DNA of 64,000 bases from DATLWN01 sp964422615 (GTDB lineage Bacteria; Pseudomonadota; Zetaproteobacteria; Mariprofundales; Mariprofundaceae). The notes beneath the pieces are model-generated. The model searched no databases. It was given only the letters and a program-made list of their open reading frames with translations, and was not told where the DNA came from. Of this stretch, positions 54,634 through 63,518 are shown in pieces; position 1 is the stretch's first letter, and the number at the start of each line of letters is the position of its first letter. A program made the position numbers and the translations under genes. The stretch is from positions 42,552 through 106,551 of the forward strand of contig CAYRBJ010000005.1 in assembly GCA_964422615.1 (NCBI GenBank), written 5' to 3'.

Positions 54634-55250
54634 GGCTGTTCCCGGCGGGGGCGCATGCCCTCGATCAGCATGTCGAACAGATGCCGGCCGCTCTGGTGGG
54701 CGTCGGTGATGCCGGCTCCGGGCAGGTGGCGGATGATCGGCCAGCTCTGGAACAGGTGCAGGTTCAGTCCGACGATGGCGATCGCGGCCTCCGCCGGGAT
54801 CACATCCGTGCGGATATCCCCGGATGCCTGGCAGTCGCGGATCAGCGACACGATGCGGGTGAAATGTTCGCCGAACACCTGCTCGGCCATGGCGCGCCCC
54901 TGATCCTGATCGCTGTTGATCAGTTCGCGGCTGATCAGGCGCATCAGCTCGTCGTGCGCGAAGATATGCTGCAGGTGCGCCACGGCGAAGGTGCGCAGGG
55001 CATCCAGCGGATTTCCGCTGTTCCTGGCATCGTGCAGCAGGGACTGGGTGTCGAGGCAGGCGGTGCGCACCACCTCCAGATACAACGATTCCTTGGTGGG
55101 GAAGTGGTGGAATACCGTGGCCTTGCACAGGCCGGCGTCGACGGCGATCTGCTGGATCGACACCGAGGCATAGCCGCGTTCGGCGAACAGCCGCTGCGCC
55201 GAAGCGAGCAGCCGCTCCCTGCCTGCCAGTTCGATTGCCGCTTCACCCAT
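54630..55250 (-). CDS. TetR-family transcriptional regulator of the efflux operon
   Basis: A 206-residue repressor with an N-terminal helix-turn-helix (ASVSIQQIAVDAGLCKATVFHHFPTKE region, about 28-55) and an AcrR-like ligand-binding C-terminal domain. It is the first gene of the efflux operon and overlaps the TolC-family gene by four bases. A perfect 12-bp palindrome (55274-55285) 24 bases upstream is the probable operator, implying autorepression of the whole operon that is relieved by a ligand. Confidence 0.92.
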   Translation of the reverse strand: MGEAAIELAGRERLLASAQRLFAERGYASVSIQQIAVDAGLCKATVFHHFPTKESLYLEVVRTACLDTQSLLHDARNSGNPLDALRTFAVAHLQHIFAHDELMRLISRELINSDQDQGRAMAEQVFGEHFTRIVSLIRDCQASGDIRTDVIPAEAAIAIVGLNLHLFQSWPIIRHLPGAGITDAHQSGRHLFDMLIEGMRPRREQP

Positions 55251-55273
55251 GCGTTATGGCCCCTTTCCCAACC

Positions 55274-55285
55274 GACCGATCGGTC
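55274..55285. promoter_or_regulatory. Palindromic operator of the TetR regulator
   Basis: GACCGATCGGTC is a perfect 12-bp palindrome, flanked by AACC and AGCC, directly upstream of tetR. Operators of this kind (GACCG-type arms) are common for TetR-family repressors of RND operons. Confidence 0.7.
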
Positions 55286-55354
55286 AGCCGGCGAATCTGC
55301 GCCTGCGCCCCAGGGCTGTCAATGGGGTCAAGGCCGCAGGTGAATGATGGCTAA

Positions 55355-55373
55355 AGCCCGTTGCGCTCGGGCT
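55355..55373 (-). terminator. Probable terminator of uvrC
   Basis: On the minus strand AGCCCG pairs with CGGGCT around a seven-base loop, followed by TTT. The stem overlaps the uvrC stop codon. Confidence 0.5.
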
Positions 55374-57174
55374 AACGGTGCAGGCTGTGGAAGATCCTTT
55401 CGGCAAGATCCGCCGAGACGCCGGGCACCTCGACCAGGTGTTCGCGGGAGGCGGCCTTGACCCCTTCGATGCCGCCGAAATGCTTCAGCAGCGCCACCCT
55501 TTTCGCCGGGCCGATGCCGGGGATCGTATCCAGGGCCGAGGTGAACATGCTGGCCTGTTTGCGCTTTCTCATGTACTGGCCGGCGAAGCGATGCGCTTCG
55601 TCGCGGACCCTGGCGATCAGCAGCATGGCCGGGGAATGGATGCCGGGCTGCAAGGAATCGGTGCGCCACGATGGCCACAGCGTTTCCTGGCCGAGCTTGC
55701 GGCCAGCACCCTTGGCCACGCCGATCAGTTTCATCGCCGACAGGCCGGCGTCGGCCGCGGCCTGTTTGGCGACAGAGAGTTGGCCTTTGCCGCCATCGAT
55801 CAGCATCAGGTCGGGCTCGGGCAGCGCCTCCTCACCGATGGCGCGGAAGAAACGGGACAGCACGGCACGCATGGCGGCGTAGTCGTCGCCGGCCGGTACG
55901 TCGTCGAGTTTATAGCGCCGGTAATGACCCTTGTCCGCACCGTCATGGTTGGCATAGACGATGGCGGCCACCGTCTGCTTGCCGCCCAGGTGGGCGTTGT
56001 CCACGGCGGCAATCGTTTGCGGCACCTCCGCCAGATCGAACAATTCGGCCAGCGCCTCGAAGGCGGCCTGCTGGTTGGTTGCAGCACGGCTGGCCAGTGA
56101 CTGCTCACCGGCATGTGCCACCTGCTTCAGCCAGTCGGCCCTGGCCCCGCGTTTGGGGGCATGCACCGTGCAACGCTTTTTCGGGTGCAGCAGCCTGACG
56201 AGGCGCTGCAATTCCCCGGCATCGGACGCTTCGGTCTCGACCAGCAGCTCGGTCGGAGGCGGTTCGGAACGGTAGCGTTCGATGCACAGCGATTGCAGGA
56301 TCTCCAGCGCCTCGGCATCGGTGGCCTGGTCGACGCGCACGGTGTGCGTGCCGAGGTTGCGACCGGCGCGGCGCACCCCGACGCTGACCGCCACGCCGCC
56401 CGGATGGCGGGCGATGACCAGGGCATCGGCCTCGGCGGGCAGATCGGCGCCTTCGCTGCCGGCCAGGATGCTGCGCAAGGCGCGGATGCGGTCGCGCAGC
56501 ATGGCGGCCTGCTCGAAGGCGTGGCTGACGGCAGCCTGCTGCATCTGCGCCTCCCATTGCCGGATCAGACGTTGATCCTGGCCCTTCAGGAAGGCGCGGG
56601 CCTCGCCCACCTGGGCCGTGTATTCCGCGTCCGAGACGACATGGCAGCAGGGGGCCGAGCAGCGGCCGATCTGGTACTGCATGCACGGGCGGGAACGATT
56701 GTGGAACACGGCATCCTCACAGTCGCGGATGCGAAAGATCTTCTGCATCAGATGCAGGATGCGGTGCACGGCCCCGGCGTCCGGGAACGGACCGAAGTAT
56801 TCGCCGGCGAGCTCGCGGCTACCGCGGTACAGGCGGAAGCGGGGATAGGCCTCGTCCGTCAGCAGGATGTAGGGATAGGACTTGGCATCCTTCAGCAGTA
56901 CGTTGTAGCGCGGCTTCAGCTGCTTGATCAGGTTGTGTTCGAGCACCAGTGCCGCCGCCTCGCTGGGCGTTACCGTCACCTCGATATCGCGGATCTGCAC
57001 CGCCATCGCCTCCGTTCTCGGAGAGTCGGGCTTGCGCTGGAAATAGCTGGAGACGCGCTTTCTCAGGCTGCGCGCCTTGCCGACGTAGAGCACCTTGCGT
57101 TTGCCATCGAGCATGCGATAGACGCCGGGCTCTCGCGGCAGCGCGCTCAGATCAAGGGGCGGTTCGATCCACAT
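55372..57174 (-). CDS. uvrC: Excinuclease ABC subunit C
   Basis: A 600-residue nuclease of nucleotide-excision repair. It has an N-terminal GIY-YIG domain (REPGVYRMLDGKRKVLYVGKA, about 14-34), a UVR/UvrB-interaction region (RLIRQWEAQMQQAA), a C-terminal RNase H-like nuclease (VDNAHLGGKQTVAAIV; LMLIDGGKGQLSVA) and a helix-hairpin-helix pair (LDTIPGIGPAKRVALLKHFG). The start region is normal. The 110 bases before it hold one hairpin. Confidence 0.97.
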   Translation of the reverse strand: MWIEPPLDLSALPREPGVYRMLDGKRKVLYVGKARSLRKRVSSYFQRKPDSPRTEAMAVQIRDIEVTVTPSEAAALVLEHNLIKQLKPRYNVLLKDAKSYPYILLTDEAYPRFRLYRGSRELAGEYFGPFPDAGAVHRILHLMQKIFRIRDCEDAVFHNRSRPCMQYQIGRCSAPCCHVVSDAEYTAQVGEARAFLKGQDQRLIRQWEAQMQQAAVSHAFEQAAMLRDRIRALRSILAGSEGADLPAEADALVIARHPGGVAVSVGVRRAGRNLGTHTVRVDQATDAEALEILQSLCIERYRSEPPPTELLVETEASDAGELQRLVRLLHPKKRCTVHAPKRGARADWLKQVAHAGEQSLASRAATNQQAAFEALAELFDLAEVPQTIAAVDNAHLGGKQTVAAIVYANHDGADKGHYRRYKLDDVPAGDDYAAMRAVLSRFFRAIGEEALPEPDLMLIDGGKGQLSVAKQAAADAGLSAMKLIGVAKGAGRKLGQETLWPSWRTDSLQPGIHSPAMLLIARVRDEAHRFAGQYMRKRKQASMFTSALDTIPGIGPAKRVALLKHFGGIEGVKAASREHLVEVPGVSADLAERIFHSLHR

Positions 57175-57247
57175 GCGGCGATCCTATCGCGATTCGCGGC
57201 CGCCGACAGATGCGGCGGCTTCCCGGGTTGTCATCGATGGGCGGGAT

Positions 57248-57272
57248 GGCATGCCTGCATATCAGGCATGCC
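57248..57272. other. Perfect 10-bp inverted repeat
   Basis: GGCATGCCTG and CAGGCATGCC flank a five-base loop in the gap between uvrC and the lipoprotein gene. There is no T-run, so it may be an mRNA-stability element or an attenuated terminator of the lipoprotein gene. Confidence 0.5.
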
Positions 57273-57284
57273 GTCATCGGGGCA

Positions 57285-57836
57285 TCAGATTTGCTGCAGT
57301 TCCTTGATCAGCCTGCCGATCAGTTTGGCGTGAGGATCCTTGCCGTGATGCTGCATCAGCGCGTTCGCCTCGCTGTCCATGCGCCTGGCCTGCTTGTCCG
57401 CCTCTTCGGTATGGGCTTCGCGCAGCATCGCCGCCGTGGATGCGTAGACCAGCGGCTGCACCTCCGAGCATGTCGGCACCGACTTCGATGTGAAGGTGTC
57501 GAGGAAATCGAAGGCGTCGCCACCCACGGCATGGACGGCCAGATGCAGTTTCTCGTCGGCCGTAGGCGTCGTTCCTCCCTGAACCTTGGCCATCATCTCG
57601 TGCACTTTATCCATTTCCGGGCCGCCCATGGCGCGCCGCAGCAGCATCGCCGAGGCGTGTACCATTTGGTCGCGCGAGGTGGCATTGGTCATGCACGGGG
57701 CCGCCACCGCCACCACGACCGCCTGCTTGGCCATGACCCTGATCTTGTTCAGCGATGCCTTCATGGTATCGCCATGATGGCGGGTACATGCGGTCAAGAG
57801 CAGCAGTGTCAGAACGATCAAGGCCTTGCGTTTCAT
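57285..57836 (-). CDS. Lipoprotein of unknown function
   Basis: A 183-residue lipoprotein with a lipobox (LLTAC, Cys at about 17) and a helical, charged mature part including AFDFLDTFTSKSVPTCSEVQ. No family recognised. GGGAGGATTGATA upstream supports ATG 57836; the frame extends further but without a signal peptide. Confidence 0.7.
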   Translation of the reverse strand: MKRKALIVLTLLLLTACTRHHGDTMKASLNKIRVMAKQAVVVAVAAPCMTNATSRDQMVHASAMLLRRAMGGPEMDKVHEMMAKVQGGTTPTADEKLHLAVHAVGGDAFDFLDTFTSKSVPTCSEVQPLVYASTAAMLREAHTEEADKQARRMDSEANALMQHHGKDPHAKLIGRLIKELQQI

Positions 57837-57960
57837 TATCAATCCTCCCGGAATCCGTGCGCCGTCTCGGCCATGGATGTGTTCGGGCCCTCTTCGGGGC
57901 TGCGGTTGCGATGGCGGGGACCGGCGTGGGTCCGCAGTAAAGGGGTTAACCGGCAAGTCG

Positions 57961-58647
57961 TCAAGCGCACTCGCTGCTCCGCTGGACATTCACGGCTTCG
58001 CTTTCCAGGGCATGGGCGCAGCCATCCTGCAACGGGCAGCCGACGCAAACCGGGCGGATGCGGCAATGGCGCTTGGCATGCATGACGATCAGGGCGTGGT
58101 ATTCCTTGAATAGCTCCAGCGAGGACGGAAGGCTCGAGTGGAAGTAATCCTGCAGTGCGTGGTAGCTGGCCTCCGGCAGCGTCAGGCCCAGGCGGCCAAA
58201 AATGCGCCGGGTATAGGCATCAATGACGAACACGGGCCGCTCCAGCGCATACAGCAGCATCGAATCGGCCGTTTCCGGTCCGATACCATGCAGGGCAAGC
58301 AGCATCTGTCTCGGACTGGTCAATGCTCTCAGGCCGGGTTCGCCCCCATGGCTCAAATAGAAATCGGCGAAGATTTTCAGTTTCCGGGCCTTCTGGTTGT
58401 AATAGCCGGAGGGGCGAATGGCGGTGGCGAGCTGATCCTCGTTGCAGGCGGCGATGGCCCTCGCATCGAGCAGGCCGGCCGCCTTCATGTTGGCGATGGC
58501 GGCCTCGACGTTCGTCCAACTGGTGTTCTGGGTCAGGATGGCGCCGACCATCATCTCGAAGACGGAATCGGCGGGCCACCAGCCCTGGGGACCGTAGGCC
58601 GCGAGCAGATGGTCATGGATGGCCTGGAGCGTGAATAATGGCTTCAA
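57961..58647 (-). CDS. HhH-GPD DNA glycosylase, Nth/MagIII type
   Basis: A 228-residue base-excision repair enzyme. It has FEMMVGAILTQNTSWTNVEA, the helix-hairpin-helix LALHGIGPETADSMLLYALE and the catalytic Asp in VFVIDAYTRRIFG. A C-terminal four-cysteine iron-sulfur cluster (CRIRPVCVGCPLQDGC) follows. The Lys used by bifunctional endonuclease III is Glu here (GPETA), which points to a monofunctional 3-methyladenine-type glycosylase (COG2231) rather than a true Nth. Start TTG 58647 overlaps the rluB stop (TTGA). Confidence 0.82.
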   Translation of the reverse strand: MKPLFTLQAIHDHLLAAYGPQGWWPADSVFEMMVGAILTQNTSWTNVEAAIANMKAAGLLDARAIAACNEDQLATAIRPSGYYNQKARKLKIFADFYLSHGGEPGLRALTSPRQMLLALHGIGPETADSMLLYALERPVFVIDAYTRRIFGRLGLTLPEASYHALQDYFHSSLPSSLELFKEYHALIVMHAKRHCRIRPVCVGCPLQDGCAHALESEAVNVQRSSECA

Positions 58648-59486
58648 TGCCCGGGCCGCTTGTGCCCCTGGGCGAGCATGTTCCTGATTGCCCGCAGTTC
58701 GCGAGCCCTGAGCCGCCGCACGGTGCCCTTCGCTTGCTCCTCCAGCGCCACCGGCCCGAAATGCGTACGGATCAGCCGGCGCACCGGATGGCCTGAGGCC
58801 TCAAGCGTGCGTCGCACCTCGCGCCAGCGACCGCGGTGCAGTACCACGGTCAGCCAGGTGTGGCCGCCGGACTCGGCATCGACCGTCACCTGCCAGGGAT
58901 CGCTGGTATCGCCATCGCCGAGATCGATGTCGCCGCGGCGCAGGCGTTCCAGCGTGTCCAATTCGACCCTGCCACCGACGCGTACACGGTAGGTGCGTGG
59001 GATATGCGAGGACGGATGGGCCAGTTGCTGGGCCAGCTCTCCGTCGTCGGTCAACAGCAGCAGGCCCTCGCTGTCCATGTCCAGGCGGCCGATCGACTGT
59101 ACGTTGGCGGCCACATCCAGGTTCTCGTAGATCAGCGGCCGCCCCCGTGCGTCCTTGCGCGAGCACAGCAGGCCGCGCGGCTTGTGGTAGGCGAGGTAGG
59201 TATGCACGGAAACAGGGGAGACCGGTTTCCCGTCGACCGCCACGGCGTCTTTAGCGCCGACCAGGGTGCCCAGCGCCGTGACCCTATCTCCGTTGATCGA
59301 CACGCGCCCGGCCGTGATCCAGCGGTCGGCCTCCCGTCTGGAGCACAGCCCGCAGCGGGCCAGATAGCGGTTCAGCCGTTCCTTGTCCGTTTTGCCGCCG
59401 CCGCCGGTGGGGCGGGGGGCATGCTCAGACTTCTTCGGCGGACGCTTCGTTTTCGATCTGATCGGTCGGCGGGGCGGTGTTTTCAA
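58644..59486 (-). CDS. rluB: 23S rRNA pseudouridine synthase, RluB/RsuA family
   Basis: A 280-residue enzyme. A basic tail is followed by an S4 RNA-binding domain (ERLNRYLARCGLCSRREADR, about 37-56). The catalytic domain has IGRLDMDSEGLLLLTDDGEL with the catalytic Asp, then IPRTYRVRVGG and RGRWREVRRTLEASGHPVRR. A basic C-terminal tail is typical of RluB. TTG 59486 is the start, overlapping scpB by 62 bases, so translation is coupled. Confidence 0.88.
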   Translation of the reverse strand: MKTPPRRPIRSKTKRPPKKSEHAPRPTGGGGKTDKERLNRYLARCGLCSRREADRWITAGRVSINGDRVTALGTLVGAKDAVAVDGKPVSPVSVHTYLAYHKPRGLLCSRKDARGRPLIYENLDVAANVQSIGRLDMDSEGLLLLTDDGELAQQLAHPSSHIPRTYRVRVGGRVELDTLERLRRGDIDLGDGDTSDPWQVTVDAESGGHTWLTVVLHRGRWREVRRTLEASGHPVRRLIRTHFGPVALEEQAKGTVRRLRARELRAIRNMLAQGHKRPGH

Positions 59487-60015
59487 GTGGGTCGTTCCAT
59501 TCCTCGTCGTCGAGTAGTTGCGAGGATTCAGGCAGGTCGCGCAGCGAACTCAGGCCGAAATCGCTGAGAAACTGCCTGCCGGTGCCGTACAGGTGCGGGC
59601 GGCCCGGCACCTCCTTGCGCCCAACGACCTTGATCCAGCCGCGTTCCTGCAGGCCGGCCAGGATGCCGGATGATACCCTGAGTCCGCGCAGCTGTTCGAT
59701 CTCGGCACGCGTGGTCGGCTGGCGGTAGGCGATGATGGCCAGGGTTTCCAGCATGGACCGCGACAGCTTCGGCGGCCGCGTCTGCCACAACTGGTGCACG
59801 ATGGCGGCGTATTCCGGGGCCGTGCGCAGCTGCCAGCCGCCGGCCACCTGCATCAGGCGGATGCCGCGCTCCGCATAGTGCGCCTCCAGCTCGGATATCG
59901 CGGAGCGGATATCGGCGGAGGGGACGTCCTCACCCAGCAGGCTGCGCAGCCGGGCCATGGTCAGCGGCTCGTCGCTGGCCAGCACAAGCGCCTCGATGCG
60001 GTTCGCCAGGCTCAT
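59425..60015 (-). CDS. scpB: Segregation and condensation protein B
   Basis: A 196-residue winged-helix protein that, with ScpA, binds SMC/MukB-like condensin. It includes RIEALVLASDEPLTMARL, GGWQLRTAPEYAAIV, LSRSMLETLAIIAYRQPTTR and LYGTGRQFLSDFGLSSL. The acidic C-terminal tail (about 170-196) is variable in the family. It overlaps scpA by four bases (ATGA). Confidence 0.94.
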   Translation of the reverse strand: MSLANRIEALVLASDEPLTMARLRSLLGEDVPSADIRSAISELEAHYAERGIRLMQVAGGWQLRTAPEYAAIVHQLWQTRPPKLSRSMLETLAIIAYRQPTTRAEIEQLRGLRVSSGILAGLQERGWIKVVGRKEVPGRPHLYGTGRQFLSDFGLSSLRDLPESSQLLDDEEWNDPLENTAPPTDQIENEASAEEV

Positions 60016-60770
60016 GCGGCATCCTCCTCGGCTTTCGGCAGCAGCGTGATCACCCCGTAGCATTCGCTCTGCACCACGGTGACCGCCTGCTGGCGCCACA
60101 GTTCGAGGATCGCCAGCACCGTGGTGACCAGGGCCTCGCGCCCGGGCATGTCGGCCAGCAGATCTTCCAGCTGCACGCCGCCGCGGCGCAGGCGCTCCAT
60201 GACAAAGCTCATCTGCTCGCGCACGCTCATGGTATCGGTGAAAATGTGATGGCGCACCTCGCCACCCACGCGCTTCAGCACCTGGCGGAAGGCCGTCAGC
60301 AGGGCGTCGAGATCGGCCTCGGGCAGTGGCCGCTCGACCTCGTCGGCCTCCGGGAAGATCGGACGCAGGAACACGTCGCGGCCCACGCGTGGGCGCTCGT
60401 CGATCTGCTCGGCCAGCAGGCGGTACTGTTCATAGGCGATCAACTGGGCGACCAGTTCCTGGCGCGGGTCGATCTCGTTGCCTTCCTCGTCCAGTTCCGG
60501 ACGGGGTAGCAGCATGCGGCTCTTCAGCTGCATCAGGGTGCTGGCCATCACCAGATAGTCGCCGGCGACATCCAGGTCCATCGCGTCCTGCGTCCCGAGG
60601 ATGTCCAGGTACTGCCCAGTCAGCTGGGCGATCGGGATGTCGAAGATATCCATCTTCTGGCTGCGGATCAGGTGCAGCAGTACGTCCAGCGGACCCTCGA
60701 ACGCATCCAGATGCACCGGAGGCAGCGGCAGCGTCGAGGGCGGGTCGGCGATCGTTTCGGGCGTGCTCAT
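60012..60770 (-). CDS. scpA: Segregation and condensation protein A
   Basis: A 252-residue kleisin. The N-terminal SMC-binding segment (LDAFEGPLDVLLHLIRSQKM) is followed by DIPIAQLTGQYLDIL, YLVMASTLMQLKSRMLLPRP and a C-terminal winged helix (VTTVLAILELWRQQAV). It bridges SMC heads in chromosome condensation and segregation. ATG 60770 overlaps the trpS stop. Confidence 0.96.
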   Translation of the reverse strand: MSTPETIADPPSTLPLPPVHLDAFEGPLDVLLHLIRSQKMDIFDIPIAQLTGQYLDILGTQDAMDLDVAGDYLVMASTLMQLKSRMLLPRPELDEEGNEIDPRQELVAQLIAYEQYRLLAEQIDERPRVGRDVFLRPIFPEADEVERPLPEADLDALLTAFRQVLKRVGGEVRHHIFTDTMSVREQMSFVMERLRRGGVQLEDLLADMPGREALVTTVLAILELWRQQAVTVVQSECYGVITLLPKAEEDAA

Positions 60771-61792
60771 ACGCGGTAATCCATCTTCAGCGTACGCCGC
60801 ACCTTGTCCATGGTGCGCGCCGCCTCGTGCCGAGCCTTCTCGTTGCCGGCACGCACGATGTCGTGCACATCGTCCGGTCGGGCGGCGATATCGGCGCGCC
60901 GGCTGCGGATCGGCTGCAATTCCGCTTCCAGACGCTTCAGGAACACCTGCTTGCATTCGAGGCAGCCGATGCCGGCGGTGGTGCAGCCATCCCGCACCCA
61001 GGCCCGCTCTTCCTCGCTCGAGTAGATGCGATGGAACTCCCACACCGGGCATTTCTCCGGGGAGCCGGGATCGGTGCGTTTTACGCGCGCCGGGTCCGTG
61101 GGCATGGTCTTGACCTTCTTCTCGGTGGTGGCCCAGTCCTCGGCGATGTCGATGGTGTTGCTGTAGGATTTGCTCATCTTGCGCCCGTCCAGGCCCGGCG
61201 TCTTCGCGGCCGGCATCAGCAGGGCCTGCGGCTCCGGGAACAGCGGCTGCTCGGGCTTGCGGTACAGGTGGTTGAAACGGCGCGCCACCTCGCGCGTCAG
61301 TTCCACATGCGGCACCTGGTCCTCGCCGACCGGCACCGCATCGGCCATATAGATCAGGATGTCGGCGGATTGCAGCAACGGATAGCCGAGGAAGCCGTAG
61401 GTGCCGAGATCCTTTTCCCGGAGCTGCTCGATCTGGTCCTTGTAGGTCGGCACGCGCTCCAGCCACGGCAGCGGCGTGATGAACGAGAACAGCAGGTGCA
61501 GCTCCGCATGCTCCGGCACCTCGGACTGGATGAAGATCGTGCTCTTGTCCGGATCGATGCCGACCGCCAGCCAGTCGATCAGCATGTCCCAGATGGTGCG
61601 GCGCACGATGTCCGGCGTGGCGTAGTCGGTGGTCAGCGCATGCCAGTCGGCGGCGAAGAAGAAGCAGCGGTGAAGCGGTTGCAGCCTCAGCCAGTTCTCC
61701 AACACACCCTTCAGATGCCCCAGGTGCAGGCGGCCGGTCGGGCGCATGCCGGACAGCACGCGCATCGGCTTGCCGGAAGGTAGGTCGGACAT
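60767..61792 (-). CDS. trpS: Tryptophanyl-tRNA synthetase
   Basis: A 341-residue class I synthetase. The HIGH-like motif is in RPTGRLHLGHLKGVLENWL and the KMSKS motif in LDGRKMSKSYSNTIDI. Tryptophan-binding LLFSFITPLPWL and VGEDQVPHVELTREVARRFN are also seen. In many gammaproteobacteria it heads the scpA-scpB-rluB cluster, as here. It is divergent from marR. Confidence 0.96.
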   Translation of the reverse strand: MSDLPSGKPMRVLSGMRPTGRLHLGHLKGVLENWLRLQPLHRCFFFAADWHALTTDYATPDIVRRTIWDMLIDWLAVGIDPDKSTIFIQSEVPEHAELHLLFSFITPLPWLERVPTYKDQIEQLREKDLGTYGFLGYPLLQSADILIYMADAVPVGEDQVPHVELTREVARRFNHLYRKPEQPLFPEPQALLMPAAKTPGLDGRKMSKSYSNTIDIAEDWATTEKKVKTMPTDPARVKRTDPGSPEKCPVWEFHRIYSSEEERAWVRDGCTTAGIGCLECKQVFLKRLEAELQPIRSRRADIAARPDDVHDIVRAGNEKARHEAARTMDKVRRTLKMDYRV

Positions 61793-61901
61793 GTCGGCAT
61801 ACTCCTCACGGTGTTTTGGCGAGGCCCGATCATGGCATGGAGGGGGGCGAAAGCCAACGTCCCCGGGATCGCAATATGGGAAATGTGGATATAGTAAGCT
61901 T

Positions 61902-61914
61902 GCTTATAATAAGC
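61902..61914 (+). promoter_or_regulatory. MarR operator overlapping the emr promoter -10
   Basis: GCTTATAATAAGC is a near-perfect inverted repeat containing a perfect TATAAT (61905-61910), 20 bases before marR. A MarR dimer bound here would block the promoter directly; this predicts autorepression. Confidence 0.65.
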
Positions 61915-61933
61915 GCACGTATAGAATTCGCCC

Positions 61934-62407
61934 ATGGTCTCCGATCCCTACGCCCGCAGCCTGGGCTTTCTGATCAATGACGTGGCACGGCTGATGCGCC
62001 GCCGCTTCGACCGTGAGGCGCAGGCGCTCGGGCTGACCCGGGCCCAATGGTCGGTGCTGTTCCATCTCGATCGCAATGAGGGCGTGACCCAGACCTGCCT
62101 CGCCCAGCTGATGGATATCCAGCCGATCACGCTGGCCCGTCTGATCGATCGCCTGGAAACGGACGGTTGGGCCGAGCGGCGGGCGCATCCGACGGACCGC
62201 CGCGCACGCTGCCTGTATCTGACGGACAAGGCGCACCCGGTACTCGGTGCAATGCAGGGCATCTCCAGCCGCAACCGCGCCCTGGCGGTGGAAGGCCTGA
62301 AGCCTGCCGAGGTGGAGCACCTTCTGGACATGCTTGAACATATCAAGGCCAACCTGATCGCGGCGCTGGGGGTGCCGGCAGCGCCAAACAAGGAGAACAC
62401 ACCATGA
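61934..62407 (+). CDS. MarR-family transcriptional regulator
   Basis: A 157-residue winged-helix repressor: dimerisation helices, then the DNA-binding core (TQTCLAQLMDIQPITLARLI and DRLETDGWAERRAHPTDRRA, where the wing Asp/Arg pair is typical). It overlaps emrA in ATGA, so the regulator and pump form one operon, as in E. coli mprA-emrAB. Phenolic or lipophilic ligands are usual (family knowledge). Confidence 0.93.
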   Translation: MVSDPYARSLGFLINDVARLMRRRFDREAQALGLTRAQWSVLFHLDRNEGVTQTCLAQLMDIQPITLARLIDRLETDGWAERRAHPTDRRARCLYLTDKAHPVLGAMQGISSRNRALAVEGLKPAEVEHLLDMLEHIKANLIAALGVPAAPNKENTP

Positions 62408-63471
62408 AGCGGCTCGCGAGCATATTCGGGAAGATGTCGGTGGCGCAGAAGCGGCGCGTGCTGCTGATCGGCGTGCCGGCGGTGGGCCTCCTGGTCGGCG
62501 GCTACTTCTATATCCATAGCCTGTTCTATGCCACGACCGAAGATGCCTTCATCAAGGCGGACAAGGTGTATGTGGCCGCCGAGGTCAGCGGCCGCCTGCT
62601 CTCCTTGCCGGTGCACCAGCATGAGGCGGTCAAGGCGGGGCAGCTGCTGCTGCAGCTGGATCCCCAGCCGTACAAATTGGCTTTGGACGCGGCCGAGGCG
62701 CATCTGGCCGGCGTCAGGAGTGATCTGGAGTCGTTGCGCGCCGAATACCATCAGAAGCAGGCGGAGCTTGCGCGTGCCAAGGCCGACATCGCCTACGCCC
62801 AGCGCAATTACGAGCGAAACCGCCGCCTGGCCAAGCCCGGCTATGCCTCGGCCTCGGCCCTCGATACCGCCAGCCAGCGTCTGCAGGACGCCAAGCTGAC
62901 CGTGAAGGTGGTCAAGCGCGAGCTGGCGGTGGTCAAGGCCAAGCTTGGCGCCAATCCGGAGCAGCCGATCGAGCAGTTCTCCAGCTACCGGCAGGCGGTG
63001 GCCCAGCGCGACATGGCGGCCCTGCACCTGCAGGAGACGCGCGTCTATGCGCCGATGAATGCCGTGATCGGGCCGTTGCCGGTGCAGCCGGGCGATTATG
63101 TGGTGGCGGGCAAGGCCCTGTTCCCGATCGTCTCGACCTACCACTATGTCGAGGCCTACCTGAAGGAGACGGACCTGGCCGACGTGCGCCCGGGGCAGAA
63201 GGCACGCCTCGAGATCGATGCCTATCCGGACCGCACCTGGCAGGCGACGGTGCAGAGCATCAGCCCGGCCACCGGCTCCGAGTTCTCGCTGCTGCCGGCC
63301 GAGAACTCCTCCGGCAACTGGGTCAAGGTGGTGCAGCGCGTGGGCGTGCGCCTGAAGATCAATGTTCCGGCCGGTGCGCCGCCGCTGCGCAGCGGCATGA
63401 GCGTCGACGTTCGCATCTCCACCGGCCATGCCAAGGCCTGGACGCTGGCGAACGCCCAGCCTGTGAAATAA
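62404..63471 (+). CDS. emrA: EmrA-type HlyD-family membrane fusion protein
   Basis: A 355-residue adaptor. An N-terminal membrane helix (VLLIGVPAVGLLVGGYFYI) is followed by the lipoyl half (FIKADKVYVAAEVSGRLL), a coiled-coil hairpin (about 100-190), then YAPMNAVIGPLPVQPGDYV and a beta-barrel domain (ARLEIDAYPDRTWQATVQSI). EmrA bridges EmrB to TolC. ATG 62404 overlaps marR. Confidence 0.93.
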   Translation: MKRLASIFGKMSVAQKRRVLLIGVPAVGLLVGGYFYIHSLFYATTEDAFIKADKVYVAAEVSGRLLSLPVHQHEAVKAGQLLLQLDPQPYKLALDAAEAHLAGVRSDLESLRAEYHQKQAELARAKADIAYAQRNYERNRRLAKPGYASASALDTASQRLQDAKLTVKVVKRELAVVKAKLGANPEQPIEQFSSYRQAVAQRDMAALHLQETRVYAPMNAVIGPLPVQPGDYVVAGKALFPIVSTYHYVEAYLKETDLADVRPGQKARLEIDAYPDRTWQATVQSISPATGSEFSLLPAENSSGNWVKVVQRVGVRLKINVPAGAPPLRSGMSVDVRISTGHAKAWTLANAQPVK

Positions 63472-63518
63472 CCGCCGGCCGTATCCATGGCTGGAGCCGG
63501 GCATAGGACCATCCTGAC

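Noticed and set aside
53233..54903. A 556-codon plus-strand frame opposite the TolC-family gene
   Set aside because: It lies wholly antisense to a well-supported TolC family protein and tetR, with low-complexity Gly/Gln/Arg composition.
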